From assembly GCA_916048095.2 (NCBI GenBank), contig OU696582.1, positions 4,184,001 through 4,248,000 of the forward strand: DNA of 64,000 nt, written 5' to 3'. This DNA comes from Sacculina carcini (taxonomy: Eukaryota > Arthropoda > Thecostraca > Sacculinidae). Under the pieces are notes generated by a model, which was not told where the DNA came from, ran no database searches, and saw only the letters and a list, made by a program, of their open reading frames with translations. This document shows, in pieces, positions 10,101-21,567 of this stretch. The position numbers and the translations under genes were made by a program. The first letter of the stretch is position 1; each line of letters opens with the position of its first letter.

Positions 10101-10847
10101 TTTTTTACTTGTAGTCCCACTACTTTGTAGAAAAAAAGATTTTCTTCCTCTTCTGTTCTTTGCATATTTTTTTCTTTTGCTACATTCAGCAGTTCTTTGA
10201 TTTTTTCTCTATCTTCTTTGCTCAAACATCTACAAATATTCACATTTTTCCATTTGTCCGACTCTGAGAATTTTGCCCTTTTGATCACTCATTCCACTTT
10301 GTTCGAATTCACATAGGTCACCTTTAGAGGTGTGTTTGTGTTTTTTCGTATGCGCCCAATCTGGAAAATCCTTCAATGCTGTGTTTGATTTCGATTTCGT
10401 TTCCTGTTAATGTTTTCATAACATCCTTGATTTTTGCCGCTTCTGATTTGTCTTTGTATATCCTGTTCTTGATGTCTTCTTCTTCGACTCCCAAGAAGAC
10501 GACTGATTTGTTCACATCTACTGTTTTCTTGATCAGCTTAGGATTGTTACGATTTATTTCAGTAACCTCTTTGTTCATGTTCAAGTTTGAGCTTTGTTTT
10601 TCAATTCTGTCGACATCTACTTTTACAGATTGAGCAATCACTTCACGACATTTTTAGTCCTCTCTTCCATTTTCTTCACTTTTTTCCAAAGAGCCTGAAT
10701 TATTAGTTGACAATTTTAGGTTCTCACTTCCTCGATGCTTTCTTTCATATTCATCAATTTTTCCTCTATCTCCCTGATTTTAGCTACCATATTATCAAAT
10801 TTGTCTTCCTCACCTTTCTTTTTGTCTCTTTTGGCTTTGTCACTCAT
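10067..10847 (-). pseudogene. LINE ORF1, coiled-coil protein, broken
   Basis: Starts at the ATG at 10845-10847 with a charged Lys/Glu-rich coiled coil (MSDKAKRDKKKGEEDKFDNM), stopped after about 48 codons. Further pieces at 10324-10641 (VVFLGVEEEDIKNRIYKDK) and 10067-10288 (CRCLSKEDREKIKELL, VKKWYLKK) match the ORF1 architecture of CR1-like LINEs, where a coiled coil precedes an RNA-binding part. At least two stops or frameshifts make it non-functional. Confidence 0.65.
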
Positions 10848-10994
10848 TTCTGACTCAAACCTTTGCTGCAACTGGTGTTGGTCCGTCAAGGTCACCGTTC
10901 ACAGGTCGCTCGTTTACACACAGCGTCCACCACAACCAACACACACCGATCACAGGTCACTCGCTCACACACAACCGTCCACCACAACAGCCAC

Positions 10995-11022
10995 ACAACA
11001 AGTGTGTGTGTGTGTGTGTTAG
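10995..11022. repeat. Short (GT)n microsatellite
   Basis: A run of GT dinucleotides within the LINE 5' flank. Confidence 0.6.
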
Positions 11023-11178
11023 CTTGCACAAATAGTTCCACCAATCTCAGTAGCCTACGGGCTCGCGTGATCACATAGCGACCAATCAGGTGTCTACAAT
11101 TGTCTGTTTCTATTACCTGGCCAATGGTGTTTTAATGTTCATACGCGGTCGGCTCGATGAACACACACGGTCAAGTTT

Positions 11179-11210
11179 ATTTAAGTCCCGTCGTCTGGCG
11201 GGACTTAAAT
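11179..11210. repeat. Perfect 12-bp-stem hairpin
   Basis: ATTTAAGTCCCG (11179-11190) and its exact reverse complement (11199-11210) are separated by 8 nt. It sits in otherwise featureless sequence between two LINE relics (about 11080-11540), where I see no gene. Function unknown; it may be a transposon end. Confidence 0.55.
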
Positions 11211-11539
11211 ACGACGCGCGGGCAGTTGGACTGGTACTTTGGCAATAGCTTGACTGACAGGGCTACTCTCTGTGTCTCGCTCGCCTTGTGTCAGTTCGAC
11301 CTGCATCCAGGACACAAATGTTGATGATGCCTGCAATAACTTTCTACAACAGTTTATGCAATTAGTTTGCTTTCCCTGAAAAAAGTGAATGAGAAATAAA
11401 CTCAAGCTAAATTCCATGGATGGCAAAATCATTGAGGATTTCATGCAAACACAAACTCAAGCTGTACAACGCGTTTATAGCAACTCGTGGGGAGGAAGAG
11501 AATAGGAAATACAAAGAGTACCCCAACAAGCTGAGCCGC

Positions 11540-13335
11540 AACAAGCCGCAACAAGATTCGTCTTGCTAAGCAACACTACTACTCGGAGGCGCTGTCAAAA
11601 GCACAAAATAGCACCAGAGATACTTGGAAAATCTTGGGTTCGACAGCGTTGGGTCGAAACGAAGCGGAATCTTCTGGCATTGCTTTCCATGACCAGGTTA
11701 CTACCCTTGATGATGACTGCGACATTGCAAGTGGTTTTAATAACTATTTTGCTGAAGTCGGTCAAAACAATGCATAGTATTCCAGAAACAACCACAAAAG
11801 TTTAACACAAATAGATTGAACAAAATTATATCTAGTATATGTTTAGTCCCATCACACAAAAAGAGATACAACATAATCATGGCTTGTAAAAGTAAGAAAT
11901 CATGTGATGTATACAATATATGAGGGTGCTGAAGGTGGCCGTAAAATTAATTCCAGAAGCATTAGAGTATATATTTAATTTGCCACTCTTATCGGGCATT
12001 GTTCCAAAATTGCTGAAAATTGCTAGTCGTATATTTAAAAATGGTGATAAGTCACTTTTAACAAATTATCGGCATATCTCTCTATTTCCACAGTTTTCCA
12101 AAATTATAGAAAAATTGTTTTGAAAAGACTAAATTCTTGATACACTGCAATCAATACGGGTTTCAATGAAAAAAAGTCGGTTAACGATGCTATAGCAGAC
12201 ACCGTTGAGCTTATAACTGATTCGCTACACAAAAAGTATTACACCGTTGACATATTTGTGGACTTCAAAAAAGCTTTCCATACCGTAAACCATGAAGTTA
12301 TCCTAAGAACACTTGAAAGGTATGGTATAAGAGGACATGATTGGATAAAAAGTTATCTAACAGAAAAGCAAAAAACGGTTTCTTACCGAGGAAAGTTATC
12401 ACATGAGAAGGGTATGGTATGTGGAGTACCTCAAGGATGCCCACGCTATTCCTGTTATATATAAACGATATATTCAATATATCTAAAAACTGCCAATAAA
12501 TCATTTTCGCTGATGACACCAATCTATTTTTCTCATCTCCGAATTTTAAATCATTAAAAAAGAGTGTGGATTTTGAGCTGGATTCGTTGAAATGTTGGCT
12601 CGATAAGAGCAGACTGGTTCTGAACATCAAAAAACCCACTCCATGCTATTCAACAATCAAACAAAGAAAAACCAAGATGAAATGTGCATTAAGATTGGCG
12701 GTTCATTCATTCAAAAAGCCGAAACGATCAAATTCATGGGGGTGACTATTGATCAAAACCTATCTTGGATACATCATATAAGCACTGTAACAAAAAACTT
12801 CCGACAAAATCGTACTCAATGTTAAAACTCAGACATTTCATAGGTGAAAATGCATGTCTAATTTTGTATAACAGCATAGTCAAGCCACACTTGAGTGTTT
12901 GCAATTAATTTTGGGGGTCGACGTATAAAACTAGACTGACAAAACTAATTCCAACTCAGAAACATTTTATAAACATTTTTAAGGATCATCGCAAATATGA
13001 AAACTCGACAATCCACGAAGCCTTACTTCAAATTATATAACATTATTAACTTTGATAATATGGTAAAACTAAACACGGCAGTGTTCATGTACCGGGTGCA
13101 TAAAAAACTATTGCCTACTAACCTACAACTCACATTCAGCAGAAATAAGACATCCGGAAAATTTTTATCAAGCTTTCCCGATAACCAGAAGCAGGCAATT
13201 TACCTAAAGTGCGGAGGGAGTAAGAATTTCTAATAATATTCAAAAGAACATAAAACCCTGCATGACTATTAAGAGTTTCAAGAAAAAATGACTGCAGCTC
13301 TCCAGATTTAAAAATAAAATATAATTATAATTATA
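11540..13335 (+). mobile_element. Decayed LINE, plus strand
   Basis: Plus-strand RT pieces are spread over several frames. 11920-12123 has NYRHISLFPQFSKIIEKLF. 12258-12464 has DFKKAFHTVNHEVIL, which includes the first catalytic Asp, then VCGVPQGC. FADDTNLFFS-like sequence is near 12510, and 12643-12825 has IKFMGVTIDQNLSWIHHI. The C-terminal frame at 12997-13233 ends shortly before an AT-rich tail near 13308-13340. At least five frame breaks make it inactive. It belongs to the CR1/Jockey superclade but is distinct from the LINE at 6.2-10.8 kb. The 5' boundary is approximate. Confidence 0.75.
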
Positions 13336-13475
13336 ATCGAGAAGCGATCAACTGTTCAATAATATAAACTTCGTATGTGCTATTTCATATGTTGTGTAGT
13401 GTGTTCTATGTTTTTGCTTAGTTTAAGGGGCTCACTGAAAATATGCACAGCGCTTAGTGAGTCCTGCCAAATATA

Positions 13476-14439
13476 CGAGGTACGTTCGACAAGTATTGAG
13501 AAAATATCAGCATAAATACTATATATTTTCATAAGCTTACAAAACTTTGTCTCCATAAAAAAATTGCCTCCCACATCTACACACATTTTCATGCGTCTCT
13601 GCCATTCCTGGAAGACCCCTCAAAGTCCTTCTTCTGTAGTCCCTTCAGGTAATTTTCCGAGGCCACTTTCAGCTACTCTGTTGACTGGAATCTGGCTTCC
13701 CTAAGTCAGTATTTCATACGTGGGAACATGAAGAAGTCGCAAGGAGCTAGGTCAGGGATGTAGGGTAGGTGTTGTATCACTTTCATTCCCCTGTGACCAT
13801 CCAGGTGGTCACATGAGGGTTGACTTGTGGCATGGGGCATTGTCCAGGTTGACCCATCACTGACCACTCCTCCACTGCTGATGCCTCTTCTTCATCATCT
13901 TCTCCATGAACCTTTTCAGAACATTAAGATAATATTCCTTATTGACAGACTGAACCTTAGGAACCCATTCAAAGTGAATGAGCCCCTGGGAGTCAAAGAA
14001 AGGAATTACCATGAAGTTCTCTTGTGACTTGCTCATCTTTGCCTTTTTGGGTCCGTTAAACCACCGGTAGAAACTTGTTCTGCTCATCCTTTCATCCTCA
14101 TATACTTTTTTATACACTCCATAGTCTTCTTGTTTTGTTTTCTTAAATTTAACGCAACTTTTGATGGCGTAACGTTGCTCCATATTTCCTTGCATCGTGA
14201 TACGTGCTCGGAGATCGGCAAACCGGATCAGACTGGCTCCACCACAATCACCGCGGCGCTCAGACCAGCTAACATAGAAAATTGACAGTCGGGAATTTTG
14301 TAGTGTACGAGTGTAGTGTACGAGTGTAGTGTGAGTGTACTCGTATATGCATGTATACTTCTCCATGAAATAGTATTTTGGTCATACCATATTTGATGTC
14401 TCTCCTGACATTTTCTCATTACTTATTGAACGTACCTCG
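13476..14439 (-). mobile_element. Internally deleted mariner transposon
   Basis: Inverted ends CGAGGTACGTTC (13476 onwards, and complementary up to 14439) are flanked by TA on both sides, as expected for Tc1/mariner. On the minus strand the transposase start MEQRYAIKSCVKF...TSFYRWF is joined directly to a KKAKMSKSQ...VIPFFDSQGLIH segment, so most of the second helix-turn-helix and the first catalytic region are missing. FFD supplies the second catalytic Asp, and remains of DNAPCHK and PDLAPCDFFMF motifs follow in broken frames (13620-13860). At 964 bp it is shorter than the roughly 1.3 kb of intact mariners. Confidence 0.85.
13857..14210 (-). pseudogene. mariner transposase fragment
   Basis: The readable part of the mariner gene: the N-terminal DNA-binding segment fused by deletion to the middle of the DD34D catalytic domain (second Asp in FFDS, then VNKEYYLNVLKRF). 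It reads into Tyr/Thr-rich low-complexity sequence upstream (14210-14366) that is not transposase. The first and third catalytic parts are lost or out of frame, so no active enzyme can be made. Confidence 0.75.
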
Positions 14440-14583
14440 TATATGCTTTTAATTTGCTGTGGTTTTACTGATATTGATCATTGTTTTGGTGTTCGTGTTA
14501 AAATTGAATTTGGCAAAATACACAACAAAATGTACGTGTATGAATGTATGTGCGTATATGTAAGTGTATATATGTGTATATGT

Positions 14584-14625
14584 AAGCTTGTGAATGTATC
14601 AGCACGTAAATACATTCACAAGCTT
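14584..14625. repeat. Perfect 16-bp-arm hairpin
   Basis: AAGCTTGTGAATGTAT at 14584-14599 and its exact reverse complement at 14610-14625 enclose a 10-nt loop. It lies between the mariner end and a (TA)n tract. No gene is seen in 14445-14704. Confidence 0.6.

Positions 14626-14627
<2 letters not shown>

Positions 14628-14705
<78 letters not shown>
14628..14705. repeat. (TA)n microsatellite
   Basis: About 78 bp of alternating TA, directly abutting the CTAG end of the inverted Helitron-like unit that starts at 14706. Confidence 0.9.
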
Positions 14706-14706
<1 letters not shown>

Positions 14707-17700
14707 TAGCATTAAAACCCGCCCGTTGTGCGGAACAATTCATGAAATGAAATTCATATTTAATTAGTGAACATATTGCAAATTAAAAAAAAATATAGTA
14801 AATCCATAGAAATCCTGATCAATTGAAAAGTCTAAATTTAATTATTTTTATTTTGACAAAATATTATCCCTCAACCCGCCTCATATTTAAACCCACCCGT
14901 CGTACGGAATAATTCAGAACTCGAACACGATCCGTTCTGGACCTTGAAGCCAAATCCGTTAGTTTTGTATATGAACTCGTTTTACACGGTAAAATTAAAC
15001 GTTTTATTATCTATAGTTGCTGCCCGGGACATTTATATCTCATAAACATGATCCATCGCTTAGTTTACGTTTGAAGCCCCTGATCTATACCATTGAGCCC
15101 GCGCAGTTAGGTCACCTCATATTCAAGCATACACACACAGACAGACATAGGATCTCTTTTATATATACCCGCCCGTCGTGCGGAACAATTCATAAAGTAA
15201 AATTCATATTCAATCCATAAAAGAGAATGAAGAAAAATTGAAAAGCAAAAAATTAACCTGTAAATATGTTTACCAATAGAAAAGACTAAATGTTGACATT
15301 TTCATTTTAATTTTTACAAAATAGTATTCCTCAACCCGTCTCATATTTAAACCTACACTTCGTGCGGAAAAATTCAGAACACGTAACAAACAATGAAAAT
15401 TCTAGCATATAAACCCTCCTGTCGCGCGGAACAATTCATACTTTGAAATTTGTGTATAATTCATAAGAGAAAAGGAAAATGAATTAAAAAAGTAAGCCCA
15501 TAAAAAGTCTAAATTTCTATATTTATATATTTATTTTGGCAAAATAGTTGTGCTAAACCGCCTCATATTTAAACCTGCCTGTCGTGCTGAATACACAATG
15601 AAAAATGACTAAACGTTTTCATCATAATATTTCCAAATATATATTTATGAATTAAAATCGTCTACCATTGAAACCCTCCCGTTTCGCGGAACAATTAATT
15701 AAGTAAAATAAATATTGGATCCATAAAATAAAACGAATACAAATTAAAAAGAAAAAAGTAAATCAATAAAAACTCTAAATATAAATGTGTTTATTTTAGA
15801 TGTGGCAAAATATTTTCCCTCGAACAGCCTCGTATATAAGCCCGCCCGTCGTGCGGAACTATTAATATAATGAATCATAAAGCAAAAGGCTTATCCAATA
15901 GAAAAATAAAAATTGGTAAATTCTTGTTTTAATTATTGACAAAGTTTTTTCCCTCAACACTGCTCAAATTCACACCCGTCCTTCGTGTGTAGTAATTCAG
16001 AAGTGTAATACTATCAAGACAATGCAACTTTCTGTCGTCTCTATAATTCTAGATTAATGCTTCCGCTAAAGCAGCATATGCATATAGTTGACATTACATG
16101 CTATTGCAACTCATATGCTTATGCAACTTGAAATTAAACCAATTAAATTACACAGTAAAATTCAGTAGTTTACTTTGTTCCCAGTAGCATTTTACCCGCC
16201 CGTCGTGCGGAACAATTCATGTGTAAATATTGAGGACAATAAAGCCTTTATATTCAGTATAGTGTAGCATTAATTAAACTGTACGCAATAAAACCATACC
16301 ATCCATGCTTGGAGCTAATATGATGCATTCTTAATTGTGATTGGGCTTCAGTGAAATTTAATCGGTGTATATTCCTGTGTAATCGCAAGTGCGCATAATA
16401 GCTGTCAAATTGGCAATATGTCCTTTTGACTTTACACCGCCGTAACTTTCTTCAAATATACTTTGGAAAATTACAAATTATACCGTATTGTAGAAAACAA
16501 GATTTCTAGCACGATGGTATAATTTATTTTTATGTTTAACAAACAGTTACTGAGAAATAGTACAAAAATGAATTAATTTTAGTCGCCCGGTGTTTAAGTA
16601 TAATTTTGGATGTATTTGAGAATTTTGCCAATTTTACACGTTTTTTTGTATCATTTGTGGGTATAAATTATAGCTTATCTTGTAGAACACAAAATTCTCT
16701 ACACAGTGGTATATTCCTGTGTAATCGCAAGTGCGTAAATTGTGATTGGACTTCAGTGAAATTAAATCAGTGTATATTCATGTGTAATCGCAAGTGCGCA
16801 TAATAGCTGTCAAATTGGCAATATGTCCTTTTGACTTTACACCGCCGTAACTTCCTTCAGATACACTTTGAAAAATTAAAAATTATACCGCATTGCAGAA
16901 AACAAAATTTCTAGCACGATGGTATAATTAATTTTTATGTGTAACAAATAGTTACTGAGAAATAGTAGAAAAATGAATTAATTTTAGTCGCCCGGTGTTC
17001 AAGTGTAATTTTGGATGTATTTGAGAATTTTGCCAATTTTACACGTTTTTTGTATCATTTGTGGGTATAAATTATAGCTTATCTTGTAGAACACAAAATT
17101 CTCTACACAGTAGTATATTCCTGTGTAATCGCAAGTGCGTAAATTGTGACTGGACTTCAGTGAAATTAAATCAGTGTATATTCATGTGTAATCGCAAGTG
17201 CGCATAATAGCTGTCAAATTGGCAATATGTCCTTTTGACTTTACACCGCCGTAACTTTTTTTCAGATACACTTTGGAAAATTAAAAATTATACCGTATTG
17301 TAGAAAACAAAATTTCTAGCACGATGGTATAATTTATTTTTATGTGTAACAAATAGTTCCTGAGAAATAGGTAGAAAAATGAATTAATTTTAGTCGCCGG
17401 GTGTTCAAGTGAAATTTTGGATGTATTTGAGAATTTTGACAATTTTACACGTTTTTTGTATTATTTGTGGGTATAAATTAGACTATTTCTTGTAGAACAC
17501 AAAATTTTCTACACAATAGTATAATTTGTATAGCTGTAACTCTGCTGGTTTATGAGGAATAGATAGCGGAATATTTACCAAAATATTCACGGTTTCCAGT
17601 GCAAAATTTTGCCTTTTTGACTTTGTCATTTTGACTTCACACCGCCGTAACTTTTTTTTAATACACTTTGGAAAATTTAACATTATACCGTGCTGTAGAA

Positions 17701-18203
17701 AACAAAATTCCCAGCATGATGGTAATATTTATTTAGATGTGTCATAATTAGTTGCTGAGAAATAGAGAAAAAAGTACAGAAAATCGGACGCGTCGAGCTT
17801 AAATATAATTTTGAATGTAGACTGAAATTTTGTCATTTTTACATATTTTATATTTAGTTCTTATGATATGAATTATAGCCTACCAAGTAGAACACAATAT
17901 TCTCTACACAGTGGTATAATCTGTTTGGCTGTACCATTTCTGGTTTATGAGGAGTAGATGCAGGAATATTGACCAAAATTTTCGCATTTTCCAGGGTTAA
18001 TTTTGTCTTTTCACCGCTATAACTTTTTTTGGTTTAATTTTTAATATTAAAAATTTAGCCTACAGTGTAGTGAAGTGTAGTGAAAATTTCAAACATGATG
18101 GTATAAATTTTTAGCGAGTACGCCAAGTGATGGCCGAGTAGCAGTTGATAGAATTTGGACCAAGAAGGTTGGGACAGACAGACAGACACACACACACACA
18201 CAG

Positions 18204-18282
<79 letters not shown>

Positions 18283-18494
18283 AGAACCTCTGTGTGTCTG
18301 TGTGTCTGTCTGAAAAATTTAAAATTTAGCATATCGTGTAGACCAGAACATTTCCAACGTAATGGTATAAATTGTTGGCAGATACGCCAAGTGGTTACTG
18401 AGTAGTAGCTGATAGAATATGGACCAAGAAGGGAGGGACAGACAGACAGACACACACACACACACACACAGAGGATCTCTTTTATATATATAGA
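14706..18494 (-). mobile_element. Helitron-like non-autonomous repeat unit (inverted unit)
   Basis: A long AT-rich non-coding unit on the minus strand. Its 3' end is CTAG (14706-14709 read on minus) preceded by TTAAAAC-type spacer and a GC quasi-hairpin (CCGCACAACGGGCGG on minus). Its 5' start near 18494 reads TCTATATATA, then AGAGATCCTCTG and GTCT/GACA microsatellite. Between the ends lie many degenerate hairpin-bearing subunits (14.9-16.3 kb) and tandem modules of roughly 280-400 bp marked by ACCGCCGTAAC (near 16431, 16838, 17239 and 17638). No helicase or other ORF. Helitron affiliation is inferred from the ends only. Confidence 0.5.
18206..18280. repeat. (TA)n tract with flanking GACA/TGTC microsatellite
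   Basis: GACAGACAGACA and (CA)n lead into about 75 bp of TA repeats and then TGTGTGTCTG. The whole block is itself inverted relative to 18751-18880 in the neighbouring unit. Confidence 0.8.
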
Positions 18495-18564
18495 TATATC
18501 TATATATATATATAAATATATCAGATAAATAAAAGATAGATATATATATATAAAGATAGATATA
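18495..18564. repeat. Centre of head-to-head inverted repeat
   Basis: A TA/GATA-rich linker between two units whose starts face each other. Sequence on the left (GAGGATCTCTTTTATATATA ending at about 18492) is mirrored on the right (from 18565). Confidence 0.7.
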
Positions 18565-18778
18565 TCTATATATATAAAAGAGATCCTCTGTGTGTCTTTG
18601 TGTCTGTCTGTCTGTATGTGTGTGCCACCCTCCTTGGTCCATATTCTATCAGCTACTACTCAGTAACCACTTCTGCCATCTGCCAACAATTTATACCATT
18701 ACGTTGGAAATGTTCTTGTCTACACGATATGCTAAATTTTAAATTTTTCAGACAGACACACAGACACACAGAGGTTAT

Positions 18779-18843
<65 letters not shown>

Positions 18844-21567
18844 CTGTGTGTGTGTGTGTGTGTCTGTCTGTCTGTCTGTCCCAACCTTCTTGGTCCAAAT
18901 TCTATCAACTGCTACTCGGCCATCACTTGGCGTACTCGCTAAAAATTTATACCATCATGTTTGAAATTTTCAATACACTTCACTACACTGTAGGCTTTAT
19001 TTTTAATATTAAAAATTAAACCAAAAAAAGTTATAGCGGTGAAAAGACAAAATGAACCCTTAAAAATGCGAAAATTTTGGTCAATTTTCTGAAGACTACT
19101 CCTCCTAAACCAGCAATGGTACAACTATACAAATTATACCACCGTGTAGAAAATTTTCTGTTCTACTCAACGAATTATAACTTATACCCAAAAATTGAAT
19201 ATAAAACATGTAAAATGGAAAAAAATTCAATCCACATTCAAAATTTTATTTAAACTCCACGCGTCCGATTTTCTATACTTTTTTCTCTATTTCTCAAAAA
19301 CTAATTATCACACATCTAAATAAATAATACCATCATGCTGGGAATTTTGTTTTCTACAACACGGTATAATTTTTAGTTTTCCAAAAAGTATTAAAAAAAG
19401 TTACGGCGGTGTGAAGTGTAAATGACCAAGTCAAAAAGGCAAAATTAGCACACAAAAACGTGAATATTTTGGTCAATATTTCGCTACCTATTTTCTCATA
19501 AACCAGCAATGGTACAGCTATAACAATTATACTATTGTGTAGATAATTTTGTGTTCTACAAGATAAGCTATAATTTATACCCAAAAATGATACAAAAAAC
19601 GTGTAAAATTGGCAAAATTCTCAAAAACATTTGTAACATTTTAAACATTTCTAATTTTCCAAAGTGTATCTGGAAGAAGTTACGGCGGTGTAACGTCAAA
19701 ATGTCATGTTGCCAATGTGACAGCTATTATGCGCACTTGCGATTACACATGAATATACACTGATTTAATTTCACTGAAGTCCAATCACAATTAACGCACT
19801 TGCGATTACACAGGAATATACTACTATGTAGAGAATTTTGTGTTCTACAAGATAAGCTATCATTTATACCCACAAATGATACAAAAAAAGTGTAAAATTG
19901 GCAAAATTCACAAATACATCCAAAATTACACTTGAACACCGGGTGATTAAAATTAATTCATTTTCTACCTATTTCTCAGGAACTATTTGTCACACATTAC
20001 AATAAATTATACCATCGTGCTAGAAATCTTGTTTTCTACAATACGGTATAATTTGTAATTTCCCAAAGTGTATCTGAAGGACGTTACGGCGGTGTAAAGT
20101 TAAAAGCACATATTACCAATTTGACAGCTATTATGCCCACTTGCGATTACACAGGAATATACACCGATTAAATTTCACTGAAGCCCAATCACAATTCAGA
20201 ATGCATCATATTAGCTCCAAGCATGGATGATGTGGTTTTACTGGGTGCAGTTTAATTAATGCTACACTATACTGAATAGAAAGCCTTTATTGTCCTCAAT
20301 ATTTATACATGAATTGTTCCGCACGACGGGCGGGTAAAATGCTACTGGGAACAAAGAAAACTACTGAATTTTACTGTGTAATTTAATTGGTTTAATTTCA
20401 AGTTGCATACGCTTGAGTTGCATAAGGATACGGATTGTAATATCATGCAATGCCAACTATATGCATCTGCTGTTTTAGCGGAAGCATTAATCTGGAATTA
20501 TAGAGATGACAGAAAGTTTCATTGTTTTGATAGTGTTACACTTCTGAATTACTACACACGAAGGACGGGTGTGAATTTGAGCAGTGTTGAGGGAAAAAGC
20601 ATCGTCAATAATCAAAACAAGAATTTACAAATTTGACTTTTTCTATTGGTCGTTTTTCATCAATTTTCTTTGTGTTTGTTTCGTGTTTGAGTTATTAATT
20701 ATTCCGCACGACGGGCAGCTTTAAATATGAGGCGGGTTGTGGAAAAACATGTTTTCTAAATTGAAACATAAATTTCACATTTAGACTTTTATATTGGCTA
20801 AAACTTTCCTATGGGTTTGTTTTTCTTTTTCAATTTTCACTAATTTTTTTTATGAATTGAATATTAATTATATTTTATGAACTGTTCCGCACGACGGGCG
20901 GGCTTAAATGTATCTATAAAGAGTGGGTTTAAATGATAGCGAGTTATATCATATTTTGCTAGCAGTAAATATTCTAGCGATAAAAGTAGAATAGCTCTTG
21001 AGCAAATGATGGTGGAGAATGATGTGAACCTTCAAATATATTTTGCGATCTGATGATATATGTATTAGGAATAATACGTAGCAGAATATAGATTGCATGA
21101 TATAATATCGACTGTATTATCAAGGGCTGTAACATCGGTGTAATCCAAATGAGGTGGCATAATTGTGCGGGCTCACTGGTATAAATGAGAGGCTTCAAAC
21201 GTAAACTAAGCAATGGATCATGTTTATGAAATAAAAATGTCCCGCGGGCAGTAACTAAAGACAATAAAACGTTCAATTTCACCGTGTAAAACGAGTTTAT
21301 ATACTAAACTAACTTATTTAACTTCAAGGTCCAGAACGGATCGTATTTGAGCTCTGAATTATTCCGTACGACGGGCGGGTTTCAATATGAGGCGGGTTGA
21401 GGGATCATATTTTGTCAAAATAAACATGAAAAATGAAATTTAGAATTTTCATTTGATTAGGATTTATATGGATTTAACATTAAACAAATTAATTTGATTT
21501 TTTGTATTAATATAAAATAAATTTTATTTCATGAATTGCTCGCACAACGGGCGGGTTTTAATGCTAG
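18565..21567 (+). mobile_element. Helitron-like repeat unit 1 (direct)
   Basis: Begins TCTATATATATAAAAGAGAT at 18565 and ends GGGCGGGTTTTAATGCTAG at 21567. The next base pair begins another TC start. The first part (18565-18960) is the inverted mirror of 18110-18490. Module sequence with TTACGGCGGTGT recurs near 19399, 19679 and 20083, followed by hairpin subunits (CCGCACGACGGGCGG near 20320 and 20885). Short frames (for example 20403-20636) recur only because the unit is duplicated; they have no recognisable protein features. Non-coding and non-autonomous. Confidence 0.5.

Larger units (their letters stand above)
6250..10850 (-). mobile_element. Decayed CR1-like LINE, interrupted
   Basis: On the minus strand, pieces occur in the order expected of a CR1/Jockey-superclade LINE: a coiled-coil ORF1 (from 10847), an APE-type endonuclease (about 10100 to 9237), the endonuclease-RT linker and the N-terminal RT (9226 to 8398), then RT palm and thumb (7267 to 6370). 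RT continuity is broken between about 8398 and 7267 by unrelated sequence. Many frameshifts and stops make it dead. Similarity to LINEs common in crustacean genomes is my recollection of the family (for example the KAFDKVPH and QFGFR motifs), not a search result. Confidence 0.8.

Noticed and set aside
14443..14743. Ile-Tyr repeat ORFs on both strands
   Set aside because: Translation of the (TA)n microsatellite.
18111..19019. Cys/Val and Ile/Tyr-rich ORFs around 18-19 kb
   Set aside because: Translations of TG, GACA and TA microsatellites in repeat-unit starts.
20403..20636. 77-codon ORF repeated exactly at 23134-23367
   Set aside because: The repetition is explained by the 2731-bp tandem duplication. 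Composition is that of AT-rich repeat DNA and the diverged unit 3 does not keep the frame.
20974..21282. 102-codon minus ORF repeated at 23705-24013
   Set aside because: Same reason: a duplicated non-coding unit. No domain features, and related units at 14.9-15.2 and 46.4-47 kb are not open.
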